DNA from: Littorina saxatilis
Lineage: Eukaryota; Mollusca; Gastropoda; Littorinimorpha; Littorinidae
DNA: 64,000 bases
Assembly: GCF_037325665.1 (NCBI RefSeq)
Contig: NC_090245.1
Coordinates: forward strand, 52,039,725-52,103,724
Reading direction: 5' to 3'
Under the pieces are notes generated by a model. It did not search any database, was not told the DNA's origin, and saw only the letters and a program-made list of their open reading frames with translations. The translations under genes were made by a program, and so were the position numbers. Positions 55,201 through 64,000 of the stretch are shown in pieces. Each line of letters starts with the position of its first letter. Positions within the stretch are counted from its first letter, which is position 1.

Positions 55201-58200
55201 AAATGTTGCCTAAAAAACAGCTATTTTTCACATTTTTCTCATTTTCTCTGAAGTTTTTGAGATTCAATACCTCACCTATATATGATATATAGGGCAAAGT
55301 AAGCCCCATCTTTTGATACCAGTTTGGTTTACCTTGCTTCAAGGTCAAGGTCACAGGAGCTCTTCAAAGTTGGATTGTATACATATTTTAAAGTGACCTT
55401 GACCCTGAACTATGGAAGATAACTGTTTCAAACTTAAAAATTATGTGGGGCACATGTTATGCTTTCTTCATTATTATTATTATTATTGTGATCATTTTTA
55501 TGCGCCTAATCTAGATATAGCCCTAGGCGCTTACATATTAATTTCTGCCGTTTGAAATGGAATTTTTTACAGACAGACAGACAAACAGACATTTTTTACA
55601 CACAATATATAACGCATTCACATCGGCCAGTAAAGCTCAGTAGCCTATTAGGCGAGCATTCACCTTTCACGGCCTTTATTCCAAGTCAAACGGGTATTTG
55701 GTGGACATTTTTATCTATGCCTATACAATTTTGCCAGGAAAGACCCTTTTGTCAATCGTGGGATCTTTAACGTGCACGCCCCAATGTAGTGTACACGAAG
55801 GGACCTCGGTTTTTCGTCTCATCCGAAAGACTAGCACTTGAACCCACCACCTAGGTTAGGAAAGGGGGGAGAAAATTACGGCCTGACCCAGGGTCGAACA
55901 CGCAACCTCTCGCACATATGATCAAGGTCAAGGTCACTTTGACCCTTATGAAATGTGACCAAAATAAGGTAGTGAACCACTAAAAGTGACCATATCTCAT
56001 GGTAGAAAGAGCCAATAAGCACCATTGTACTTCCTATGTCTTGAATTAACAGCTTTGTGTTGCATGACCTTGGATGACCTTGACCTTGGGTCAAGGTCAC
56101 ATGTATTTTGGTAGGAAAAATGTGTAAAGCAGTTCTTAGTGTATGATGTCATTGCTAGGTTTAGTTATTTGACCTTGACCCTGAAGGTCAAGGTCATGTC
56201 AAGGTCAAGCATGTGAGTCGTATGGGCTTTGCCCTTCTTGTTGTAAAGATTTTAGTCAAGCAGTATGTAAGAAATGTTAAGTCCTTTGTACTGGAAACTT
56301 GCATTCTTCCAGAAAGGTGATATATTGTACTACGTTGCAAGCCCCTGGAGCAAATTTTTCATTAGTGCTTTTGTGAACAAGAAACAATTGACAAGTGGCT
56401 CTATCCCATCTTCCCCTTTTCCCCGTCGCGATATAACCCTTCGTGGTACGTTAAACAACAAATAAAGAAAGAAAGAAAGTATTTCTTGTGCTGACTTACT
56501 TCCAACAGTGTTCAAGTTGACATTTAATGGTATAAAGCTCTTAATTTATATTATAAAGCTGGTGGGTGCAAAAATACTTTAAGGAACAGCGAAAACTGTT
56601 CTTTTTAAGAAATATCAGTTCAGACTAAATGTTGTGTGTGATTTGTAAATTAGAGCCAGATTATTCATACCATATGAAATAATCTTCTCGTGTCTTTTCA
56701 GAATGAATCGACTCAGACTATACCCAGACTGACTCTGCTGAAGGACCTGATATCAGACATAGCTGTCCGTGTCTCCACAGACAGTGTCTCTGGTATTCCT
56801 CCTCATCAGGCTTCCACATCTACTGACGATGAGAGCGCTTGGACATCCTACACATACACTTATATTGAGGAGGATAAAAAGGTCAGCTATCAGTCAGAGC
56901 ATGTGTGAATTTGTGTGTGTGTGTGAGTATGCAAGCACGCACATGTGTTTCTGTCTGTGTGTCTGTGCGTTCATGTTTTCAAGGCACAATAATCATTTTC
57001 CAGCTTTCTGATTACTTGTGTATGTGCTGGAAAAAAAACAGGCATAAAGAATGAAAACTAGTGGTGTTAATGTGCACAAATACTTTCATATTTGAAATCA
57101 CCCAACCCATACACACAAAAGAAAGAAAAAACTGTGTTACTAAAGTCCAGACATAGTATCCACTTAACAAGCATTTGGACAGCAGTGATATGCACTACAG
57201 TTGTGTAATATGAGAAGTAGAAGGGGCCTTTCTGTTCTTTGACTGTGAAGGGTTGTTCACATTCTTTCCTGTCATTGCAGTACCTACTGGGGTGGCTGGC
57301 CGTCAACTGTTCCACCGGGCGTCTGCAGCTGGTGGACTCACAGACAGCAGTGGACGTGGTCATCGTCAGCCCTCAAGCCGTGTCTCTCGCACAGCCACAT
57401 CAGTGCAGCTCTGCTTGTGACTGCAGCACAATGGTGCTGGGAGAGCAGCTCAGCTGCCCACGTGTTCACCCTTGCTGCCTGGGTCACTTGATCATGGTGA
57501 ACAAGTACACTGTTGTAGTGGAAACGCTGTGCAAAGAGGCTGAAAGTTCCGGAGAAAGCTCAGACAAGCAGAAACAAAGCGTTGTCTACTTGCTATTGTC
57601 TACTCAAGACTGTGTGCTTGTTCTGAGGAGGGTGTCAGCAGCAGTGCTCAAAGCCACAAAGGGATCAGGACGGACTTCAGGTTCAGGTTCAAAAGAGACT
57701 TGTGCTTCACAGCTGCAACGTGTGACTACGAGAACAGAAAAACTGCCAATACTTGTGAATACGAACGATGTTGTGTACGTTACTAACAAACACTATCTCT
57801 GCTCTCACGTCAAACGTCACAAAAGTGAGCTACAGTTTTCTGTGGAAGGTTTTATGGTAAATAGCAATGACTGCTTGACTAAAAACAACTATGTTTCACC
57901 TGCGAAGAGCAGCCAAGGTTCACCCACAAAGAAAATGAGAGAGGCTATGGATGTAAACTGCAACTGTGTAAAAGACAGTGATCCTTCTTCCAGCTCCTGT
58001 GCTCACAGTGCACATTCTGTATGTAGTAAGCCATCAGCATCAGACTGTCCTCTTTCTCCAAATACGTTTGACACTGGACAGCCAGTTTCTCTACTGTTTG
58101 AAAGTGAAGCTTGTGGCTGGTTTGACCTCATCCATCCACCGGGACTGTACACATTTGAGAGCAAAGCTGACACACCTCCACTGGTGTGGCCGCAAATGGA

Positions 58201-58486
58201 TGCAAAGCTGAAGACAGCCATGGAGAAAGCCAGAACTCGAATGACTGTCAACGTTTCTCACGAGGCTGTCTTTGGAAGGATACTTGACGCAAGACTTGTG
58301 CAAGTAAGTGTCATCTCAAGTCAGTTTGAATTATCATACAAACAGTTATTGCTTTATGAAATGTCACCGGCGTACTTGATATCAGGGGCTTTTGTTTAAG
58401 TTTCAAACACACTTTGCACTTTTTTTTACTGTGCAGATTCGAGAAGAAGCTGCCATTACAAGCCTGCAGTCAGCATTGTCAAATAA
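46263..58486 (+). CDS. CTC1: CST complex subunit CTC1, 5' and middle part, 14 coding exons; runs past the window
   Basis: Exons 46263-46339, 46753-46821, 46998-47058, 47466-47552, 48583-48681, 49248-49361, 50171-50232, 50491-50590, 51970-52032, 52459-52631, 53430-53559, 56702-56881, 57281-58303 and 58437-58486, all in phase and GT-AG. About 760 residues are visible; the last exon ends in phase 2, so the gene continues. Matches to vertebrate CTC1 are spread through the chain: TIVNIKGKVNAVSEIVRINK, TTYQGVVTDNSQAKFNIFQL with LSLGDCVRVNNVH, YLLGWLAVNCSTGRLQLVD with LGHLIMVNKYTVVVE, and ACGWFDLIHPPGLYTF. These are OB-fold strands. CTC1 with STN1 and TEN1 binds telomeric single-stranded DNA and guides polymerase alpha-primase. 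A first OB-fold present in vertebrates is not seen; the ATG at 46263 has an in-frame stop upstream, but an acceptor at about 46283 is an alternative. Exon 57281-58303 is unusually large and has a Ser/Cys-rich insert. Confidence 0.85.
46353..46510. mobile_element. Degenerate M1 MITE in CTC1 intron 1
   Basis: Starts TACGGTGGAACCCTAC and keeps AAGACTCCCTCC and GGACGTCTTAAAA modules; right end lost. It lies 14 bases after the exon 46263-46339 donor. Confidence 0.6.
48379..48560. mobile_element. Possible pogo-like MITE remnant
   Basis: CAGTCAAACCTGTCTTGGCG followed by ACCACC resembles the left end of a known style of TA-MITE. The right end was not found. It lies upstream of CTC1 exon 48583-48681. 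Confidence 0.35.
49095..49216 (-). mobile_element. 5'-truncated S1 SINE next to a CTC1 acceptor
   Basis: Same 3' body as 18062-18458 (AACTCCCACGTTCACTCATG in plus orientation). Flanked by the 11-bp duplication TTTGTCACTGT at 49084-49094 and 49217-49227. Its right duplication ends 20 bases before the exon start at 49248. Confidence 0.85.
49402..49533 (-). mobile_element. Second 5'-truncated S1 SINE, on the other side of the same exon
   Basis: Nearly the same segment of S1, in the same orientation, flanked by TGTGTCC at 49395-49401 and 49534-49540. It starts 40 bases after the exon 49248-49361 donor. Different duplications show two independent insertions. Confidence 0.8.
49895..50060. mobile_element. 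Degenerate M1 MITE, reverse orientation
   Basis: GAAGACCTCCCAAAGTCTTA, GAGGGAGTCTTTTAATGG and AGAGGTTCCACTTT are the reverse modules of M1. Terminal CAG lost. Confidence 0.5.
50664..51272. mobile_element. TA-flanked TIR element, CCGTATTTGACGGA ends
   Basis: TA at 50662-50663 and 51273-51274. Left end CCGTATTTGACGGATTACAA; right end, read inverted, CCGTATTTGACGGACTACAA. A CCCCGACTTTTTTTC-like segment follows inward on both sides. No transposase; size 609 bp; mariner/pogo-like target (inference). CTC1 intron. Confidence 0.8.
53570..53745. mobile_element. M1 MITE ten bases after a CTC1 donor
   Basis: TACGGTGAATCACCCCCTTT then TTAAGACACCCC and repeated CCATTTTAAGAC modules. Left edge at 53570; the CTC1 exon ends at 53559. 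The right terminal repeat is decayed. Confidence 0.65.
55002..56241 (+). mobile_element. AAGGTCA-rich repeat element inserted in S2 and itself split by S3
   Basis: Begins GACTCACATGCGAAGC and ends GCATGTGAGTCG...CCCTTCTTG, with GACTCACATGC inverted near the ends. Its body contains about eleven copies of TCAAGGTCA or its complement. No ORF of note. The S3 SINE at 55467-55912 splits it. Confidence 0.75.
55467..55912 (-). mobile_element. S3 SINE, head-truncated, innermost of a triple nest
   Basis: Matches 34536-35080 in reverse (CCCTTTTGTCAATCGTGGG, TTTTTCGTCTCATCCGAAAG). The 3' tail is (ATT)n at 55470-55490 and the tRNA head is cut after the B box. Confidence 0.85.
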
Positions 58487-58600
58487 GTAAGATCCTCTGA
58501 ACTTTGCTTGTCAGGAAGATATTTCTTTTTATATATAATTCTGAGTATACATTTTTGTTCCAGTTTTAATAACTGTCATGAAATTGCAGCTGCTTTTTAA

Positions 58601-58928
58601 ATCGAAAATTTTTAATTAAATTTTCATTTGATTAATATACTTACCCGAGTCACATATTTAGCATTGACGCAGTCGATAGCTAAGGTGTCTGAAACGCTAT
58701 CCCGCCTATAGTCTAAGGGAAGCAACCCAAGCTAAAAAAGTAGCAAGCTTGCTACCCTGGGTTGCCTCCCGTAGCGTATCACGCCACAGGTCTCGTACCT
58801 GGTACGAGACACCCTCATTCGACTTCTAGAATACAAAGAAACTAAAAGCGGGGAAGGTGGGAGGGAATTACCTATGTGACTCGGGTAAGTATATTAATCA
58901 AATGAAAATTTAATTAAAAATTTTCGAT
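58601..58928. mobile_element. Foldback MITE with 56-bp arms and TAA duplication
   Basis: TAA at 58598-58600 and 58929-58931. The arms start ATCGAAAATTTTTAATTAAA and are identical inverted repeats to about GAGTCACATA. The centre is about 215 bases with no ORF. Three-base TWA target as in Harbinger MITEs (inference). In the CTC1 intron after 58486. Confidence 0.85.
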
Positions 58929-58931
58929 TAA

Positions 58932-61900
58932 ATTACATATTCTTACTCCGAGTCACATATTTAGCAGATAACTCCAACAAGGTGGTGGGTAAGATCAAAA
59001 AGTTCAAACTCACTCTAAAGTTCTGGAGAGACAAAAACCAGCTGCCGCCAAGGAAGGAATGGGCCGAGACCCATCCTGACAGAGGGCAGCAATGTCTGCA
59101 GAACCTGATAAGACAAAATCCTAGCGCCAGAAGCTGTGCGCAGGACATCATCCAAACCTCATAGGCCAAAAAGGCCAAGGAGGAGGCCCAGGCCCTGGAA
59201 AAGAGCTCGGGCCGAGCCGAGGGAAAGATAGCATAAAGCTATGACAAGGCGGAGGGAAAGAAAATCCCTTGCCAAGAAACTGGCCCACTGCCAAAAGTCA
59301 GGAAAGGATCCCGTGAGAAAGAAACCACTGACTCACTCTAAACCCTTGCCAGGAACTGGCCCACTGCCAAAGGACAGAAACGGACCGAGAACCACCCTGA
59401 TTGACAGCCGAGATGTCTCTCAGGCAAGAAATGCGAAAGACAACATCAGAGAGCCAGTAAGCTGTGCCCAGCACTTCTTCCAATCTTCTGAACCGTAAAA
59501 CAGTCCGGAAAAGGACCCCAGTCTTGGATAAACCTGACCAAGTAGAGGGAAGGACAAGCTGCCCCCCCCCCCCCCCCCCCTTAAATTGGAAGGAAATGCT
59601 AATGGCCTGGAAAAGATCCGTGCGTAAGGTTGCCGGCTAAGCCCTGAAAAGGACCGACCCTCACGGAGACCATAAGGCAAACATGCCAAAGTAAGAAAAC
59701 TTTGGGATGGAGTGAGGCCCAAAAGGCCCTTGAGAGAACAGTCAGCTCCAGAAGAGTGACCAAACTCCAAACTGGAAAGAGAGAGACGCCTGAGTACCAA
59801 GTACCAGAGTCCAACTCAATGAGCAAAACTCAAGGAAGACGGTCACCAGTCGTCCCCTGCCCATCCCTGCGAAAGCAGAGAGAGGGGTAAAAAAGAGGAC
59901 GAAGCGACCTAAGGTAGTGCGTAAGCACCGGAAATGCGGACCCGCAGTGGCCAAATCCTAATGTGACCGGAGACCGGAAACAAAATGACAAAAGCCAGCG
60001 TGTTCGCAGAGCAGACTGCTTGTAGGTAATTGAAAATGAATCAAAAAACCCGAAACAGAAAGAACGAGGCTGGTAAGAAAGACGGAAAACCGTGAAGTGA
60101 ACCAGCCGTCAGACTCCCGAGACCAGAGTTCTCAGGAGAAAAAAGTAATAGTCATAGTTGCAAGTGAAAAAGGGGTGACCAGGCCGGAAGCCCAACCCAG
60201 CAGAAATCGTCCCAACTCACATCCTGCAAGCATGATGGAGCAGAGGAAGAGACGAAATCCGCAGTCACAAGAACCAAATTGCCAAAGTCGCAACACGACA
60301 GGCAGGAGACTATAACACAGGCTAAGGCTCGTAGGCCGGCCCTTGCACCAAAGTACCCAAAGTACACAGGCACAATAAGAAAACAAACGTTTCGGCCGCC
60401 GAAAAAGATGCTGGCCTAGAGGCCAGCACCGAGAAAACTGGAACATTAGCTAGACCTCTGCCCAAAAAGGGGAGGAGTAGCCAAAAAACCTGAGAAAAAG
60501 TGACAAGCCAAGAATGACTTCTCAAACATGCATTGCCCAGACAATGCACCCTCAGGAAAATCTGAATGTTACTTCCGAGGCCAACTCAAGTGAACCTTAA
60601 GTTTGGACGAAACACCAGAACGCGTCTGATCGCTAGAGAAAGACAAAGTCAGACTCGGCGAAAGACAAACCTGGACCAAGTCCAGAAGCTCGTGGCAAAG
60701 AGAAAACGGGGAAGCCCAAAGGCAGAAACCCCCCTTTAAACGGAAATCGACCTCTCAGCACCCATACGCTGGGAAAAAGAAAGAATGTCGAAGCCCGAAG
60801 CCACAAGCACAAGGAAAGCAACAACCACCACCGCCAACGGATGAAATGGCTGTTGCTCCAGCCGAGGCTAAAACCCCGAAGCCCTAAGGCCAGCTGTTGT
60901 TTCAAAAACCCAGCGTACCTATGACGGCTGTGAAAGAAACAATCTCACCTGAGCTGAGGACTTAGGCCGCTTAGGCTGAGTCCGCTTAGGTATAGCCTGC
61001 TTAGGAGCGGCCTGCTTTTGCTGCTTTCGGATTGAAGCTCAAAAGAAGGGAACCGCTGTTCTCTGTTGGTCTCAATCCCCTGCTTCTGGCATGAGAGGCC
61101 AGGCTGCCGGAGAGAGACCGTCCACCAAGGATGACGATCTGAGAATGTTCCTTGTCGACTCCTCAGAAAACCGGGAGTGGGCAAGAAACAAGTCCCTTCT
61201 GCACGAGACCGCATGGAAATAGTGCAGAGAGGACAGCCTCATCTGTGCCTCGTTCACCCTTGTAAGTGTGGAGAGGAGTGAGACACTTCCTCCGCGTCCT
61301 GCTCTTTACTAAGGGTAAAGGGCGCCAAGGAATCTGCCAGAGCGCGAGAAAGCGCCCGCAGGAGAGTCTCGGAAATGGAACTGAGTTCCAAAAGTTGTCA
61401 GCCCCCCTTCCTCAGAGAATAGGAGATTCTGCCCATAGAACGGCAGAACCGAATCCTTCCTCAACGGCTTCGTAAGAAGCGAAAGAAGTTCCGGCGTGAC
61501 CGGAAACGGTGCACGCGGACGGGGAAAGGCCAACAGGAGGCTTCGCGACGACCTTGGCCAAGGCAACTTCCTCTGATCCGCTAAGGGCACGAAGGAGGAA
61601 GCCTGCGCAGGAGCGGCAAGGTATTCCGATGCCAGCTCCGAAGCTGAACCCTGAGGAACCAGCAACGAAACCGACGCCGGAGGCAACCCCCTGTCGAAGA
61701 GGGGGGCTTGGCGAAAAGGCAAAAAAGGCGAAAAGCTACTAAGGGTGATTCTTCAAACCAGAAGTAGCTGCTTCCTCTTTGCCAACCTGAAGTCCTTCCT
61801 GTTGGCAATCGATTGTGCTCATTCCCTAACTGAGAGGAGGATGAGAGGAATCAAAAACCAAGGAAAGTGGGAGAGAGGAGCTAGCGGCCACCACCGGAGT

Positions 61901-64000
61901 GTGTGGATGCTGCTGTCCCAACAGAGGCAAGAAGCCTGTATGCCCATAGGGCAAGCCTTGTTCGAAATTCACCGGCGACCAAACGGAAGCAGCGGGAACT
62001 GAACCGGAAAATCCGGGAGGAGCCGGAAGTGCGGCAGCAACAGCAGCGCTATGCCAAAGCTGGCGCTGAGCCACCTACGAGCTGAAGCTCGGAACCCAAA
62101 GGTAGGCCGTAGGCCAGAACCGGAAGTGACAGTAACCTGTGCACTACCCGCTTGACCTACCTTCCTGCCAAGGCCGGAAGCGAAGCTGCCGGGAATGGCT
62201 GCCGTGCAAAGGGCAAAGCTCAAACCGGAAAGGGCCATGGGCTGCCCACACACCGATGAACTAACATTTCCAGCCGGAGCCGGAAGAGAAGCTGTCGCGG
62301 ACGACTGCTTACGTATAGCGCAGCTCAAGCCGGATGGGATCATTATTTGTCCGCTTTCCAACGAGGCACTACTTCCGTGAACCGGAAGTGCAGCTGTCGC
62401 GTACGACTGCCGACGTAAGGCAAGGCTCGAACCGGACGTGACAGTAGCCTGTGCACTAACCAGTGAACCTACACTTCCGGTCGGAACCGGAAGAACAGCT
62501 GTCGCGGGCGACTGCTGCCGTAGGGCAAGGCTCGAACCGGACGTGACAGTAGTCTGTGCACTAGCCGGTGAACCTCTTACTTCCGGCCGGAGCCGGAAGC
62601 AGCTGTCGCGGACGACTGCTGACGTAAGTCGAAGCTCGAACCGGACGTGACAGTAGCCTGTGCACTAGCCAGTGAACCTCTTACTTCCGGCCGGAGCCGG
62701 AAGCAGCTGTCGCGGACGACTGCTGACGTAAGTCGAAGCTCGAACCGGACGTGACAGTAGCCTGTGCACTAGCCAGTGAACCTCTTACTTCCGGCTGGAG
62801 CCGGAAGCAGCTGTCGCGGACGACTGCTGACGTAAGTCGAAGCTCGAACCGGACGTGACAGTAGCCTGTGCACTAGCCAGTGAACCTCTTACTTCCGGGC
62901 GGAGCCGGAAGCAGCTGTCGCGGACGACTGCTGACGTAAGTCGAAGCTCGAACCGGACGTGACAGCAGCCTGTGCACTAGCCGGTGAACCTCTTACTTCC
63001 GGCCGAAACTGGAAGCAGCTGTCGCGGACGACTGCTGACGTAAAGCGCAGCTCGAACCGGAGGGGACCATGGTCTGTCCGCAACCAGTGAACCACTACTT
63101 CCGGGAACCGGAAGTGCAGCTGCCGAAGACGGCTGCTGCGAGCACATACCTTGTACTGGCCGCGTCCCCGAAGGGACACGCTCAGGTGCACTCCCGCAAG
63201 CGGAAGCCACTGAGGCCGGCCACGAAGGGAAGCTTGTCCCAGCGAGTGGAATCCAGAGACAACACGAGCGCCAGTAGACTGGGCCGACGCTCCGGAAACG
63301 CAAGTGAGCGACAAGGACCCGGGTAAAAAACGTCCGGAATCCGAAGCTGCCGTCGTCACCCTCGAAGCCACCAAGCAAGGGACGCCCGCCCCCAGAAGTA
63401 CGGATCTCTGTAAGCAAAGAAGCAATAAGACTAGCCACCAGAGCGCTAGGCTCTGGTGTCAACAAAGGGGGAGAAACGGCCGCACAAGCGGCCGAAACTG
63501 ACGTCTGAGAGACAGACGGAGTCTCTTCCGGCGCCGAAAAAGGCACAGAAAAGACCGAATTAGTCTTAGGATCAGAAACATGTACCATGGGGCTATTGGC
63601 ATAAGACGAGGAAGCCCCCCCCGTCTTTTCTCACTAAACGCCCAGCCGGCGACGTGAGAAAGAAATCTACTGAAAAGTAACAAGTCTCGAGGACGTAGGC
63701 TTCAGCAGAACCGGAACTAGCACTAGCAAACAAGCCACAAAAGTAGCTACAAAAACATGCTACTGGCAAAATGTTCAAAGTCCGAGCACGGACCCAAACA
63801 GGCATACCAGTCTAACCGGAAGTGCAGCTGCCGAAAACGTAAGCTGACAAGAGGTAAACAAAGACTACTGAAAATTTAACTGAGTCCGGAACGGACCTAA
63901 AAATCAGCAGAATAATCAACTAGCAAAATAATAATAGCTTCGTAAGAAGCTAAATAACAGCCTACCAAGGTAGTTTACATTCCTAGAAAGGACGTAAACA
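58932..64000. repeat. GC- and purine-rich non-coding repeat continuing past the window
   Basis: Its start, TTACTCCGAGTCACATATTT at about 58945, is related to the arm of the adjacent MITE, so the long unit probably belongs to the same family. Sequence is full of GGCCAAAAAGGCC-like and GAAAG-like words, with a C tract at about 59563-59580. Overlapping ORFs occur in several frames on both strands with biased Ser/Pro/Arg or Ser/Leu/Phe composition, as expected of non-coding repeat. No domain was recognised. Confidence 0.6.
62258..63110. repeat. 104-bp minisatellite with ETS- and CRE-like words
   Basis: Unit starts at about 62571, 62675, 62779, 62883 and 62987 have exact 104-bp spacing and few differences; older, diverged units occur on both sides. 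Each unit carries TTACTTCCGGCCGGAGCC, a CCGGAAG palindrome partner and GACTGCTGACGTAAG. Confidence 0.9.

Larger units (their letters stand above)
54878..56482 (-). mobile_element. S2 SINE-like copy split by a 1.24-kb insertion
   Basis: The left part 54878-55001 has the S2 5' end (CCGCGGGTTAGGGGGAAG). The right part 56242-56482 holds the 3' part and AAATAAAGAAAGAAAGAAAG. The sequence across the break matches the uninterrupted copies at 4568 and 9768. Confidence 0.85.

Noticed and set aside
59200-64000. Numerous 60-200-codon ORFs in the GC-rich tail
   Set aside because: Present in many overlapping frames on both strands, biased composition and repeated units; no domain and no splice-consistent chain.

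Overview
This is a eukaryotic nuclear window, and everything in it points to a mollusc, probably a gastropod. The genes are AT-rich, have many introns, and are separated by dense non-coding repeats. Several repeat families have the look of tRNA-derived and other SINEs and of TA, TTA and TTAA miniature transposons known from molluscs. Species assignment is inference only.

Four host genes can be reconstructed from protein similarity and splice phase. (1) MRPL34 (+, 356-2084, two exons) encodes mitochondrial ribosomal protein bL34m. (2) A Shc-type adaptor gene (-, 23985 down to 9458, 13 coding exons, 712 aa) has a PTB domain, a tyrosine-rich linker and an SH2 domain. (3) CKS1 (+, 27136-35845, three exons, 78 aa) encodes the cyclin-dependent-kinase subunit. 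(4) CTC1 (+, about 46263 to past the window end, 14 coding exons visible) encodes the large subunit of the CST telomere-replication complex. MRPL34 and Shc are convergent, Shc and CKS1 are divergent with about 3.1 kb between their start codons, and CTC1 follows CKS1 in the same direction. They share no pathway beyond general growth and replication roles.

Layout: 0-2.1 kb MRPL34; 2.1-9.4 kb convergent flank with SINEs; 9.4-24 kb Shc with intronic MITEs, a LINE 3' end and a tandem array that copies one of its own 3' splice sites; 24-27.1 kb divergent flank ending in a CKS1 promoter with CCAAT boxes and a CHR-like motif; 27.1-38.05 kb CKS1, whose first intron holds a retroelement gag-like ORF, a GC-rich island, a CR1/L2-like LINE and a perfect-TSD foldback element; 38.1-46.2 kb an intergenic transposon graveyard with several nested insertions; 46.2-58.5 kb CTC1 exons with insertions very close to two splice sites and a three-level nest; 58.6-64 kb a foldback MITE followed by more than 5 kb of GC-rich repeat containing a 104-bp minisatellite.

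No operon, CRISPR array, bona fide tRNA or rRNA gene was seen. I found no convincing new multi-gene system. The most notable items are local gene-repeat interactions at splice sites, the CTC1 assignment itself, two unexplained antisense exon-like ORFs, and clear examples of nested mobile elements.
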